55,894 nt of DNA, from the NCBI GenBank assembly GCA_016868205.1, contig VGHR01000004.1, positions 1-55,894 of the forward strand. The letters run 5' to 3'. A program made the translations under genes and the position numbers. Numbering within the stretch: position 1 is the stretch's first letter; each line of letters begins with the position of its first letter. The stretch is from Betaproteobacteria bacterium (lineage in GTDB: Bacteria; Pseudomonadota; Gammaproteobacteria; Burkholderiales; Burkholderiaceae_C). Positions 38,610 through 53,913 of the stretch are shown piece by piece. Below the pieces are notes generated by a model, which saw nothing but the letters and a program-made list of their open reading frames with translations, was not told where the DNA came from and ran no database searches.

Positions 38610-39437
38610 TCAAGCCCCGGCGTTTTGTCGTTCCAGGAGTCGCTGCGCCATCTCTGGCGCCGCATCGGCCTGTACCACCACCGCGTCAGCGATGGTCTGC
38701 CCTGCCAAGCCAGGATTCAATACGAAAACAGATCCCCCTACAAGTATGGGGACCTGCGGGTTGGTGCTGGCCCTGCGAATTTGCCGCACGCAGTCGTTGA
38801 GGCGACCCAGTCCATCGAGATCGCCCAGACTCAGACCGATTACATCGAACCACTGGCGCTCGACCAGCTGCGCCAGCGAGGCGCTGGGCTGCATGAAACT
38901 GGTGGTGACATCCCAACCGGCCCGGTAGAAGAACTCAGCCACGATGGACAGGCCAAATGTGTGTTGTTCGCCGGGACAGGGCATGAGCAGCACCCGCCGA
39001 TCGGCGGCCCGTCCCTGGCTGATGTTGTTGAGTCCAAAGGCGCTGCTGTTGGCGCGCAGCAATTGCTGCAAGCGCCCCATGGCGACGGTCACATCGGTAA
39101 AGCTGCAGCTGTCGCAGGTCCAGAAGTCCCCCAGCCGGCGCGCTGCCGGGGTGAGCAGGTCCAGAAAGAGGCCCTGGACCGAGACGCCGCGCTGACGCAG
39201 ATTCTGCAGACTTTGATGCAGCGCCGCGTCATCGGCGTTCAGCAGTTGATCGGTAAAGTGTTCGAGGTCCTGCGGGCTGACGCTGGCCTGAGCAGGCTGG
39301 CTGTGGGCGCGAACCAGGCGAGGGATGATCTCGTCCTCGACCGTGCGCATCAAGACGCCGTCGGATCGCTGCGGCAGACGGTTTGATCCCTGCGGCTGCG
39401 GCCGCTCTTGGGGGTCAGGGTTTTCAAACGAGCCCAT
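38610..39437 (-). CDS. ppaA: PpaA/AerR cobalamin-binding photosynthesis regulator
   Basis: A 275-residue protein with a GGAG Shine-Dalgarno. The N-terminal half has the B12-binding-2-like helical segment RRLGDFWTCDSCSFTDVTVAMGRLQQLLR. The C-terminal Rossmann-like domain carries PCPGEQHTFGLS with H159, the residue expected to ligate cobalt in AerR, and VGGSVFVLNPGL. PpaA/AerR binds hydroxocobalamin or adenosylcobalamin in a light-dependent way and relieves repression by PpsR/CrtJ. It is followed by ppsR, the usual pairing. Its leader is about 190 nt and shares the divergent control region with bchF. Confidence 0.92.
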   Translation of the reverse strand: MGSFENPDPQERPQPQGSNRLPQRSDGVLMRTVEDEIIPRLVRAHSQPAQASVSPQDLEHFTDQLLNADDAALHQSLQNLRQRGVSVQGLFLDLLTPAARRLGDFWTCDSCSFTDVTVAMGRLQQLLRANSSAFGLNNISQGRAADRRVLLMPCPGEQHTFGLSIVAEFFYRAGWDVTTSFMQPSASLAQLVERQWFDVIGLSLGDLDGLGRLNDCVRQIRRASTNPQVPILVGGSVFVLNPGLAGQTIADAVVVQADAAPEMAQRLLERQNAGA

Positions 39438-39629
39438 GTTGGTCTCCGTGCACGCTAAGTCACTGCCGCGGACAGGCGCGCATGAGTTCCTCTTCGTCGG
39501 GCTGAGGGTCCGGGGGCTTCTACCCCGGGGCCTGGCCGGCAGTTAGTGGAACGGTCCACGGGTCGGTTGTACTCCCTGAGCGGGCCCAGGTCAAAGGTTT
39601 TTTTGGAAATTCGACGATTTTCTCCGATG

Positions 39630-39663
39630 TGTCAATTTAATTAGTCGTCAATTAAAGTTGACA
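39630..39663. promoter_or_regulatory. Compound PpsR-type operator in the ppaA/bchF divergent region
   Basis: A 34-bp imperfect palindrome with TGTCAA at its left end and TTGACA at its right end. The right half (39646-39663, CGT-N12-ACA) matches the PpsR site except for one base. The left half (39630-39647) begins with a perfect TGTCAATTTAATTAG but ends in TCG. The two half-matches overlap by 2 bp. The right half covers the -35 of the bchF promoter. Confidence 0.75.
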
Positions 39664-39686
39664 CACGAGCCAGACCCGACTAAATT
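39658..39686 (+). promoter_or_regulatory. Sigma-70-type promoter of the bchF superoperon
   Basis: TTGACA (39658-39663) and TAAATT (39681-39686) are separated by exactly 17 bp. The -35 is the right arm of the PpsR-type palindrome. Transcription would start near 39693, giving a leader of about 40 nt to the bchF start, which is preceded by GAGGGG. Confidence 0.75.
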
Positions 39687-39733
39687 GGGGGGAGCGGGTG
39701 TCCGGATACCCGTCACTATTGAGGGGATTTGCC

Positions 39734-41535
<1,802 letters not shown>

Positions 41536-41546
41536 GAGCTCACGGC

Positions 41547-43065
41547 ATGCAACTGACGCTCTGGACTTACGAAGGCCCGCCGCATGTCGGGGCCATGCGG
41601 GTGGCCACCGCTTTGCGCGATGTGCACTATGTGCTGCACGCGCCCCAGGGCGATACCTATGCTGATCTGCTCTTCACCATGATTGAGCGCCTGCCCAAGC
41701 GACCCCCGGTGACCTACACCACCTTTCAGGCGCGTGATCTTGGGGGCGACACGGCCGAGCTGTTCAAGACCGCCGCGCGCGAGGCCTACGAGCGCTTTGC
41801 ACCCAAAGCCATGATGGTGGGCGCCTCATGCACTGCCGAGTTGATCCAGGACGATCCAGGCGGTTTGGCGCGTGCGCTCGATCTGCCGGTTCCCGTCGTC
41901 GCCCTGGAGTTGCCTTCCTATCAACGCAAGGAAAACTGGGGCGCCGCTGAGACTTTCTACCAGCTGGTTCGGCATTTGTCGATAGAGCCAGCGCGCAAGC
42001 AAGCGCTCTCGCGCGGGCCGGGCTGCGCGCCGAGTTGCAACATTCTTGGCCCGACGGCGCTGGGTTTTCGCCATCGCGACGATGTGCGGGAAATCTCCGG
42101 CCTGCTCGAGCAACTGGGCATCGAGGTGCGGGTGGTGGCTCCGCTTGACGCCAGCGCGGCCGATCTGGCGCGACTGCACGAGGCCGACTTCAATGTGGTG
42201 CTGTATCCGGAAACCGGCATGACCGCTGCGCTTTGGTTGCAACGGCAGTATCAGCAGCCCTATACCCGGGTCGTACCCATCGGGGTCAACGCCACCCAGG
42301 AATTTATCGCCGAGGTTGCAGCGCTGGCTGGACTGCAGCAGATACCCGACCTGCGCGAGCAATCGCGCGCCGGCTGGTATTCGCGTTCGGTCGACTCGAC
42401 CTACCTGACCGGCAAGCGGGTTTTCCTGTTCGGTGACGCCAGCCATGTGGTGGCCTGTGCCCGCGTGGCAGCGCAAGAGATGGGTTTTACCGTGGTGGGG
42501 CTGGGCACCTACAGCCGCGAATACGCACGCGAGGTCCGCGAGGCGGCCAAGCGCTACCAGTGTGAGGCTCTCATCACCGACGACTACCTTGAAGTGGAGC
42601 AGCAGATCGCCCAGTTGCAGCCCGAGTTGGTGCTGGGTACGCAAATGGAAAGGCATATTGCCAAGCGTCTGGGTTTGCCCTGTGCGGTGATTTCCGCCCC
42701 GATCCATGTCCAGGATTTTCCAGCCCGTTATTCACCGCAAATGGGCTTTGAAGGGGCCAATGTGCTCTTTGACACCTGGGTGCATCCGCTCATGATGGGG
42801 CTGGAGGAGCACCTGATCGGCATGTTCCGAGGCGACTCAGAATTCCATGAGGACGCGGCGCCCTCCCATCTCGGCCGCGCTCGCGCACCGACCATGGCGA
42901 CGCCGGAGCCGGCATCGGTCGCCGAGGTTGCGACCACCTGGGGGGTCGATGCAGAAAAAGAGCTGCGCAAGATTCCGTTCTTCGTGCGTGGCAAAGCCAA
43001 GCGAAACACCGAGCTCTATGCGCGTGAGCGCGGCGTGCCGGTGATCACCGTGGATACGCTCTACG

Positions 43066-43091
<26 letters not shown>
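41547..43091 (+). CDS. bchB: Dark-operative protochlorophyllide reductase subunit B
   Basis: A 514-residue protein. D36 ([13 protein letters not shown]) is the aspartate that serves as fourth ligand of the NB-cluster. Other typical segments are [15 protein letters not shown] and [11 protein letters not shown]. The C-terminal domain ([39 protein letters not shown]) is the BchB/ChlB-specific region. It lies 11 nt after bchN and pairs with it in the NB heterotetramer. Its last 26 nt overlap the bchH reading frame. Confidence 0.96.
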
Positions 43092-47842
<4,751 letters not shown>

Positions 47843-47843
<1 letters not shown>

Positions 47844-48547
47844 TGCAAAGCAGCGGCTATTTGCAGCGTCGCGAGCAAATCGAGCACTACTTTGACCGCA
47901 CAGCGGTCAAGGCGTGGGAGCGCTTGACCTCCAATGCGCCGGTCGGGCGCATACGCGCGACAGTGCGCGCCGGTCGCGAGCAGATGCGCAGCACCCTGCT
48001 GTCCTGGCTGCCGCAGGATATGCGTGGCTTGCGCTTGCTCGATGCCGGCTGCGGCACCGGAGCCCTGGCCACAGAAGCGGCGCGTCGCGGCGCGCAGGTG
48101 CTGGCCATCGATCTGTCCCCCACCCTCGTATCCCTGGCGGCCGAGCGTTATGCCCAGCAGGGCATCGAGGGCTGTGGCCGGGTGCAATTTCTCGCGGGTG
48201 ACATGCTCGCCGATGAACTCGGGGCGTTCGACCATGTGGTGGCCATGGATTCGCTGATTCACTACGATGTACCGCATATGGTCGAGGCTTTGCAGCGACT
48301 GTCCGCGCGCACCCGAGCCTCCATGGTGTTTACCTTTGCGCCGCGTTCACCGGCGTTGGCCCTGATGCACGGACTCGGCCGTCTGTTCCCTCGCGGCGAC
48401 CGCTCCCCCTCACTGACGCCGGTGGCCGAATCCGTGTTGCGTCGGGGTCTGGAGCACGGCCTGGCGGCTGGGGGCTGGCGTGAGGGGCGCTGTTCGCGCG
48501 TCAGCAGTGGCTTCTACACCTCGCAAGCCTGGGAGTGGGTGGCGTGA
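47843..48547 (+). CDS. bchM: Magnesium-protoporphyrin IX O-methyltransferase
   Basis: A 234-residue SAM-dependent methyltransferase. The ATG at 47843 overlaps the bchL stop (TGATG). SAM motif I is LLDAGCGTGALATEAARRG. YFDRTAVKAWERLTSNAPVGRIR at the N-terminus and VAMDSLIHYDVPHM, TFAPRSPALALMHGLGRLFPRGDRSPSL are BchM signatures. It methylates the 13-propionate of Mg-protoporphyrin IX, giving the substrate of the AcsF cyclase encoded downstream in the same operon. The stop overlaps the lhaA GTG start. Confidence 0.95.
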
Positions 48548-49962
48548 GGGGGATGTGGCTCAAACCACCAGCCTGGGTGATGGCCCTGGCCTATCGGTAC
48601 ATGCCTTTTGCCGATGCCGCCTCGAGCCAACTGCCTTTGGCACGCCTGCTACGCCTGTCCTTGTTCCAAGCTGCCATTGGCATGACCACCGCTTTGCTGG
48701 TGGGCACGCTCAACCGGGTGATGATTGTGGAACTGGGGGTGCCTGCCTGGTGGGTGGCGCTGTCGGTGGGCTTGCCGCTGCTCTTTGCGCCTGCGCGGGC
48801 TTTCATTGGTTACCGTAGTGATACCCACCCCTCTGCTCTCGGATTGCGCCGCTTGCCCTATCTGTGGATGGGCAGCCTGCTGATGTTTGCGGGCCTGGCC
48901 ATGATGCCTTTCGCACTTCTGCTGCTCTCCGATGCGCCCGATCAGGGCGCGCTCTGGTTCGGGCGATTCGGCGCAGCGCTGGCTTTTGTGCTTGTGGGCG
49001 CCGGAATGCAAATCACGCAGACCGCCGGCTTGGCTTTGGCCACCGATGTGGCGCCCCCTGAAAAGCGGCCCCGGGTCGTGGCGCTGCTCTATGCGATGTT
49101 TCTGGTCGGACTGATCATCGGCAGCGCCCTGTTGGCATGGCTCCTCCAGGACTTCAGCGCGCGTCGTTTGATCCAGGTGGTCCAGGCCAGCGCTGTGGTG
49201 GTGATCGCCCTGAACCTGATCTCGCTGTGGAAGCAGGAGGCTCGTTCTGAAAGACGCGGGGGGCGGGAGCAGGGCGGTTTTGCCCGCAACTGGCAGCGGT
49301 TGATGGCCCTGCCCAAGATGCGCCGATTTTTGTGGACTGTGGGCCTGGGTACGGCAGCCTTCAGCATGCAGGATATCGTGCTCGAGCCCTACGGTGGCGA
49401 GGTGCTGGGTCTGGATGTGAGCCTGACTTCATCCCTGACGGCCTTGACGGCCGGAGGGTGTCTGCTGGCCTTTGCCTGGTCGGCGCGCCTGTGTGCCCGT
49501 GGCCTGGACACCTGCCGGCTGGCGGCGCTGGGCGCCTTGCTCGGTTTGCCTGCGTTTGCCTGCGTGATTTTTTCGGCTCCGCTGGAATCGGCTTGGATGT
49601 TTCGCATCGGCGCCGCCTTGATCGGTTTTGCCGGCGGTTTGTTTTCGGTGGGCATGCTGCTTAACGCCATGCAGATACCTGAGCGCGAGCTCACGGGCAT
49701 GGTGCTTGGCGCCTGGGGCGCGGTGCAAGCGACCGCGGCGGGCCTGGCCATGGTCCTGGGCGGCGTCTTGCGCGATCTGGTGGGCGGCCTGGCGCAGTCG
49801 GGCTGGCTCGGGCACGCCCTCAATTCACCGGTGACCGGTTACAGCTTTGTCTTTCACTTCGAGATGTATCTGCTTTTTGTCGTGCTCGTGGCGCTTGGCC
49901 CCTTGGCTGCGCGCGATCGTGCGCCCCCGCGACGCATCGGCCTGGCCGAGATGCCGGGTTGA
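48544..49962 (+). CDS. lhaA: Light-harvesting complex I assembly protein LhaA (PucC family)
   Basis: A 472-residue membrane protein with about 12 helices. The GTG at 48544 overlaps the bchM stop (GTGA) and has GGAG about 8 nt upstream; the ATG at 48553 is an alternative with worse spacing. Typical segments are TLNRVMIVELGVPAWWVALSVGLPLLFAPARAFIGYRSD and DIVLEPYGGEVLGL. LhaA assists assembly of the LH1 antenna. It stands directly before puhA, its usual place in purple bacteria. It is the second PucC-family gene in the window. Confidence 0.93.
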   Translation: MRGMWLKPPAWVMALAYRYMPFADAASSQLPLARLLRLSLFQAAIGMTTALLVGTLNRVMIVELGVPAWWVALSVGLPLLFAPARAFIGYRSDTHPSALGLRRLPYLWMGSLLMFAGLAMMPFALLLLSDAPDQGALWFGRFGAALAFVLVGAGMQITQTAGLALATDVAPPEKRPRVVALLYAMFLVGLIIGSALLAWLLQDFSARRLIQVVQASAVVVIALNLISLWKQEARSERRGGREQGGFARNWQRLMALPKMRRFLWTVGLGTAAFSMQDIVLEPYGGEVLGLDVSLTSSLTALTAGGCLLAFAWSARLCARGLDTCRLAALGALLGLPAFACVIFSAPLESAWMFRIGAALIGFAGGLFSVGMLLNAMQIPERELTGMVLGAWGAVQATAAGLAMVLGGVLRDLVGGLAQSGWLGHALNSPVTGYSFVFHFEMYLLFVVLVALGPLAARDRAPPRRIGLAEMPG

Positions 49963-50001
49963 TTGCCTATGAAACCTCGCCCTGAATGAAGGAGAACCCC
50001 C

Positions 50002-50760
50002 ATGGAAACAGGAGCCATCACGCAGTATGTCGACGTAGCCCAGCTTGTGCTTTACGCCTTCTGGATCTTTTTCTTCGGATTGATTTACTACCTGGCCCGG
50101 GAAAACCATCGCGAGGGCTATCCAATGGATCCGGGCCGAGACAAGGGACCGAAGATCACCGGTGCGCCAGTGCCCAAGCCCAAGACCTACAAGCTTCACG
50201 ATGGTCGCGAGGTGCACGCGCCTGATCCGCACCGGCCCGATGGCCGCTACTCAGCCCGGCCCGCCCACAACTGGAACGGTGCGCCCATCGAGCCTGAGGG
50301 CGATCCCCTACTGGCCGGCGTGGGCCCAGGCGCTTGGGCTATGCGCGCTGACACCCCGGACCTGACTCACCACGGCGATCCCAAGATCGTGCCGATGCGT
50401 GTGGCGGCCGACCACAGTGTGGCGGTGCGCGATACCGACCCGCGAGGCTTGCCGGTCTACGGCGGCGACGGTGCGCTCGCCGGTCATGTGGTGGACCTCT
50501 GGGTCGACCGCATGGAAATGATGTTTCGCTACCTTGAGATGCAAACGCGCGGCGGTCGGCGGGTCCTGATACCCATCATGTTTGCCCGCATCAAGCGCGA
50601 TGGCGTTCATGTGCATGCGCTGATGGCCGATCAGTTCGAGGGCGTTCCCGCCACGCGCCATCCGGAGCAAATCACCATGCTCGAGGAGGAAAGAATCCCC
50701 GCCTTCTTTGGCGCCGGTCTGCTCTACGCCTCGCCCGAACGCCAGGAGCCCCTGTTTTGA
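50002..50760 (+). CDS. puhA: Photosynthetic reaction centre H subunit
   Basis: A 252-residue protein with a strong GAAGGAG Shine-Dalgarno. One N-terminal membrane helix (about 12-32, VAQLVLYAFWIFFFGLIYYL) is followed by ARENHREGYPMDP, the conserved H-subunit junction. The large cytoplasmic domain contains NWNGAPIEPEGDPLLAGVGPGAWAMR, and EERIPAFFGAGLLYASPER ends it. It caps the L-M reaction centre and shapes proton delivery to QB. The stop overlaps the TTG start of puhB. Confidence 0.96.
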   Translation: METGAITQYVDVAQLVLYAFWIFFFGLIYYLARENHREGYPMDPGRDKGPKITGAPVPKPKTYKLHDGREVHAPDPHRPDGRYSARPAHNWNGAPIEPEGDPLLAGVGPGAWAMRADTPDLTHHGDPKIVPMRVAADHSVAVRDTDPRGLPVYGGDGALAGHVVDLWVDRMEMMFRYLEMQTRGGRRVLIPIMFARIKRDGVHVHALMADQFEGVPATRHPEQITMLEEERIPAFFGAGLLYASPERQEPLF

Positions 50761-51419
50761 AAGCGCAGCACGAGCACGAGTTTGAGGCGGCTCCGGGTCT
50801 GCCCGAGGCCTTGCCGGTGGGCGAGCGCATCCTCTGGCAGGGTGCCCCGGATTGGCGGCAGCTGGCCGTGCATGCTTTCCATGTGCGCAAGCTGGCGGTC
50901 TACTTTGTGCTGATGCTGGCCTTGCAGGCGGCGTTCATGCAGGGGCAGCCCATGAAGGTGCTGGTTCCCTCGGTCGCAACCAGTGCCGTGTTGGCCTTGA
51001 CTGCCTTGATCATGCTCTCGGGCATCGCATGGTTTGCCTCGCACACTTGCCTGTATACCCTGACCAACAAGCGCGTGGTGATGCGGGTGGGTATCGTGCT
51101 GACCATGACCTTCAATCTGCCGCTGAACTGTTTGGCGGCTGCTGCGATCAAGCAGCGCCGGCGTGGCTGCGGCGATATCGCACTGAAGATCAAGGGATCC
51201 GACCGTATCGCCTACCTGCATTTGTGGCCGCATGCCCGGGCCTGGCATCTGCGACAGCCGCAGCCCAGCCTGCGCAGTGTGCCGCAGGCCGAAGCAGTGG
51301 CGCACAAGATCCTGCAAGCTTGGCGCGCTGCCAATCCGCAGGAGGCTTTGATTACCCCGCAGGATGCCTCCAGCCCATCCCGTGAGCGTGACCCGCTCTC
51401 CAGGAGAGTGACCGCATGA
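50757..51419 (+). CDS. puhB: Photosynthetic complex assembly protein PuhB
   Basis: A 220-residue protein that starts at TTG 50757 within the puhA stop (TTGA), supported by AGGAG 8 nt upstream. The N-terminus HEFEAAPGLPEALPVGERILWQGAPDWRQLA is conserved in PuhB. Three membrane segments are visible around residues 42-60, 67-90 and 110-125, with TNKRVVMRVGIVLTMTFNLP typical of its PH-like domain. PuhB helps assemble the reaction centre. No in-frame ATG within the conserved N-terminal region could replace the TTG. The stop overlaps the puhC start. Confidence 0.92.
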   Translation: MKAQHEHEFEAAPGLPEALPVGERILWQGAPDWRQLAVHAFHVRKLAVYFVLMLALQAAFMQGQPMKVLVPSVATSAVLALTALIMLSGIAWFASHTCLYTLTNKRVVMRVGIVLTMTFNLPLNCLAAAAIKQRRRGCGDIALKIKGSDRIAYLHLWPHARAWHLRQPQPSLRSVPQAEAVAHKILQAWRAANPQEALITPQDASSPSRERDPLSRRVTA

Positions 51420-51904
51420 GGCTAGCCGTTATGGCCGTCGTCAAGCCCCTGCCCACCGTTAGCCGCCGTCCGTGGCTGTTGTGGGTGGCCCTGGGCTTGC
51501 TATCAATAACGGTCTTGGCCGTGGCCTGGTATCGCCACCAGGCGCCTCAGGATGTGTCCCTGGGGCCGCTCAAGTGGCAGCGGATGCTGCGCTTTGAGGA
51601 CCGGGCCGAAGGGGATATTGCCGTGGTGGATGCGGCGCAAGGCCGAGAGGTGGCGCGCCTGCGCGGCGAGCACGGCTTTGCGCGCGGGGCCCTGCGAACC
51701 CTGGCACGCGAGCGTATGCGCCGCGGCCTGGGCCCTGAGGTTCCCTTTGAGCTGTCGGGCTATGCCGACGGCAAGCTTGTCTTGCGCGACCCTGCCACCG
51801 GAGAGCGCATTCATTTAGAGGCGTTCGGTCACAGCAATGCGGCCGTCTTTGCCCAATTGCAGGACATTGGACTGTCCGCTTCGTCTCAAGGAGTTCAGCC
51901 GTGA
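51416..51904 (+). CDS. puhC: Photosynthetic complex assembly protein PuhC
   Basis: A 162-residue protein: cytoplasmic N-terminus, one membrane helix (about 20-38, [19 protein letters not shown]) and a periplasmic domain with [25 protein letters not shown] and [19 protein letters not shown]. PuhC stabilises assembly and turnover of the reaction centre-LH1 core complex. It overlaps puhB by ATGA and acsF by GTGA. Assignment rests on the conserved RGALRxLxxxR segment and its position between puhB and acsF. Confidence 0.9.
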   Translation: MRLAVMAVVKPLPTVSRRPWLLWVALGLLSITVLAVAWYRHQAPQDVSLGPLKWQRMLRFEDRAEGDIAVVDAAQGREVARLRGEHGFARGALRTLARERMRRGLGPEVPFELSGYADGKLVLRDPATGERIHLEAFGHSNAAVFAQLQDIGLSASSQGVQP

Positions 51905-53019
51905 ATGCCACTATCGCCAACGACCGCAATACCGACCATGTCGACTTATTGATGAACAAGGTGGAAAGCTCAGCCGATGCGACTGCACGGGCTTTGGTCA
52001 ACACCGTCTTGTCGCCGCGGTTCTACACCACACGCTTCAAGGACTTCGATGAAATCAATGTGGAACCGGTACGGGCCGAGTGGGACGCCATGATGGCCGA
52101 ATACGAGGGCGACAACAATCACGATCACTTTCAGCGCGACGCACGGTTTGCGCAAGAGGTCAATCAACTCATGCCCCAGCTGACTCCCGAATTGCGTCAG
52201 GAGTTCATTGACTTTCTCATTTCCTCCCTGACCTCAGAGTTTTCCGGGTGCATTCTCTACAACGAAATCCGCAAGAACATCAGCAACCCTGACATTCGTC
52301 AGCTGATGACCTACATGGCCAGGGACGAATCCCGGCATGCCGGCTTCCTGAACCAGTCGCTCAAGGATTTCAATCTAGGCATTGATCTCGGCGGACTCAA
52401 GCGCAGCAAAAAATACACTTTTTTCAAGCCCAAGTACATCTACTACGCGACCTACCTGTCAGAAAAGATTGGTTACGCCCGCTACATCACCATCTTCCGA
52501 CAGCTTGAGCGGCATCCGGACAAGCGCTTTCACCCCATCTTCCGGTGGTTTGAGCGCTGGTGCAACGACGAATTTCGACACGGCGAGTCCTTCGCTTTGA
52601 TCATGCGGGCCAACCCGCACCTGCTGACCGGGGTCAATCGTTTATGGATCCGGTTCTTCATTTTGGCGGTCTATGCCACGATGTATGTGCGCGACCACAG
52701 TCGCCCACTGCTGCACGAAGCCATGGGCCTGCACTCGACCGAATACGACTACGAGGTCTTTCGCATCACCTCGCAGATTTGCCGTCAGGTTTTCCCGGTG
52801 GAGCTCGACATCGATCACCCGGCCATGCGCGCCGGCATGGACCGCCTGGTCGAGATTTCGGCGGCCCACCAGCGCGCCAAAGCGCGGGGAGGCTTGATCG
52901 GCGCGCTGCTGCAAGGGGTGCATGCTGTGCGTGCCTTCGGGACTTTCGCCCGGATGTTCTTCGTTCCGGTCAAGTCGCACGAGTTGCCTGAGCAAGTGCG
53001 CGTCGCGCCGGTTTGGTAG
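51901..53019 (+). CDS. acsF: Aerobic Mg-protoporphyrin IX monomethyl ester oxidative cyclase
   Basis: A 372-residue diiron protein starting at GTG 51901 within the puhC stop, with AAGGAG upstream. The diiron ligands are in [22 protein letters not shown] and [14 protein letters not shown] (E...ExxH pattern). The N-terminus [23 protein letters not shown] is typical of AcsF. It closes the isocyclic E ring using O2, so bacteriochlorophyll synthesis can run aerobically; the anaerobic BchE cyclase is not in this window. Confidence 0.95.
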   Translation: MNATIANDRNTDHVDLLMNKVESSADATARALVNTVLSPRFYTTRFKDFDEINVEPVRAEWDAMMAEYEGDNNHDHFQRDARFAQEVNQLMPQLTPELRQEFIDFLISSLTSEFSGCILYNEIRKNISNPDIRQLMTYMARDESRHAGFLNQSLKDFNLGIDLGGLKRSKKYTFFKPKYIYYATYLSEKIGYARYITIFRQLERHPDKRFHPIFRWFERWCNDEFRHGESFALIMRANPHLLTGVNRLWIRFFILAVYATMYVRDHSRPLLHEAMGLHSTEYDYEVFRITSQICRQVFPVELDIDHPAMRAGMDRLVEISAAHQRAKARGGLIGALLQGVHAVRAFGTFARMFFVPVKSHELPEQVRVAPVW

Positions 53020-53073
53020 TACGCATGATCGAATCCCGCCCCTCCTTCATGCGGTGTCGCTGCCCTAAGTTGT

Positions 53074-53913
53074 ATGGCTGATTGGTCCACTTCGGTTGCA
53101 GCTGCAATTGCCTTTGCCTTGTTCAGTTGGTGGCTGGGCACGGGCGCCATCCTGTGGCTGGTGCGCAGGCGGGCGTCGAGCTTCCCTTGGAGCTTGTCCC
53201 TGGCTTTTTTGATGCTGCTGCTCGGCCTGCTCGGCAGCGGGCTGAGCATGCGCAGCACCGGCAGTGGACCTGCCTATCTGGGTTTTGCCAGCGTGATTTT
53301 GATGTGGAGCTGGCACGAGTTGGCCTTTCTGACAGGCTGGCTCACGGGCCCACGGCAGCAGTCGCTGGACCCTTCGGCTCAAGGCTGGCTGCGCCTGCGT
53401 CAGTCGGTGCAGGCGGTGGCCTATCACGAGTTGGCTTTGCTGATTAATTTTTGCCTGCTCTGGTGGATGCAAGCCGGGCATCCCAATCATGTCGCCCTAT
53501 GTACCTTTGCATTGCTTTGGTGCATGCGCTTGTCAGCCAAGCTCAACCTGTATCTCGGAGTTCCGCAAACCGGCGCACAGTATCTGCCTGCACAACTGAG
53601 CTACATGGCCAGCTACTTCAGGTGTGGTCGCGTGACGCCCTTTTTCTTCACGACGCTGGGCCTGTCGGTGCTGATCTTTTTTTGGCTGATCTGGGAGGTC
53701 AGTGCGGGCTTGGTCAGCGCCAGCACGGGGGCCGTGTTGCTCGCTACCTTGCTCGGATTGGCCATTGTCGAGCACCTGTTGATGGCTTTTCCCTTATCGA
53801 TTGAGCGTCTGTGGGGCTGGGCTATGACGCGACCGCAGACGCACGGGTCGCGGGAGAGCCTTCCTCTGCCCGCGGTTGCCCTGGGCGCGACAGCAAAGGC
53901 CGATCCGCCGTGA
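53074..53913 (+). CDS. puhE: Photosynthetic complex assembly protein PuhE
   Basis: A 279-residue membrane protein with about seven helices. WSWHELAFLTGWLTGPR, AVAYHELALLINF and LWCMRLSAKLNLYLGVPQ are the conserved histidine- and asparagine-containing segments of PuhE (DUF3623). Its role is modulation of bacteriochlorophyll synthesis or complex assembly. It lies 54 nt after acsF, and the Shine-Dalgarno is weak. The C-terminal 35 residues are variable and overlap nothing except the final GTGA shared with crtI. Confidence 0.88.
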   Translation: MADWSTSVAAAIAFALFSWWLGTGAILWLVRRRASSFPWSLSLAFLMLLLGLLGSGLSMRSTGSGPAYLGFASVILMWSWHELAFLTGWLTGPRQQSLDPSAQGWLRLRQSVQAVAYHELALLINFCLLWWMQAGHPNHVALCTFALLWCMRLSAKLNLYLGVPQTGAQYLPAQLSYMASYFRCGRVTPFFFTTLGLSVLIFFWLIWEVSAGLVSASTGAVLLATLLGLAIVEHLLMAFPLSIERLWGWAMTRPQTHGSRESLPLPAVALGATAKADPP

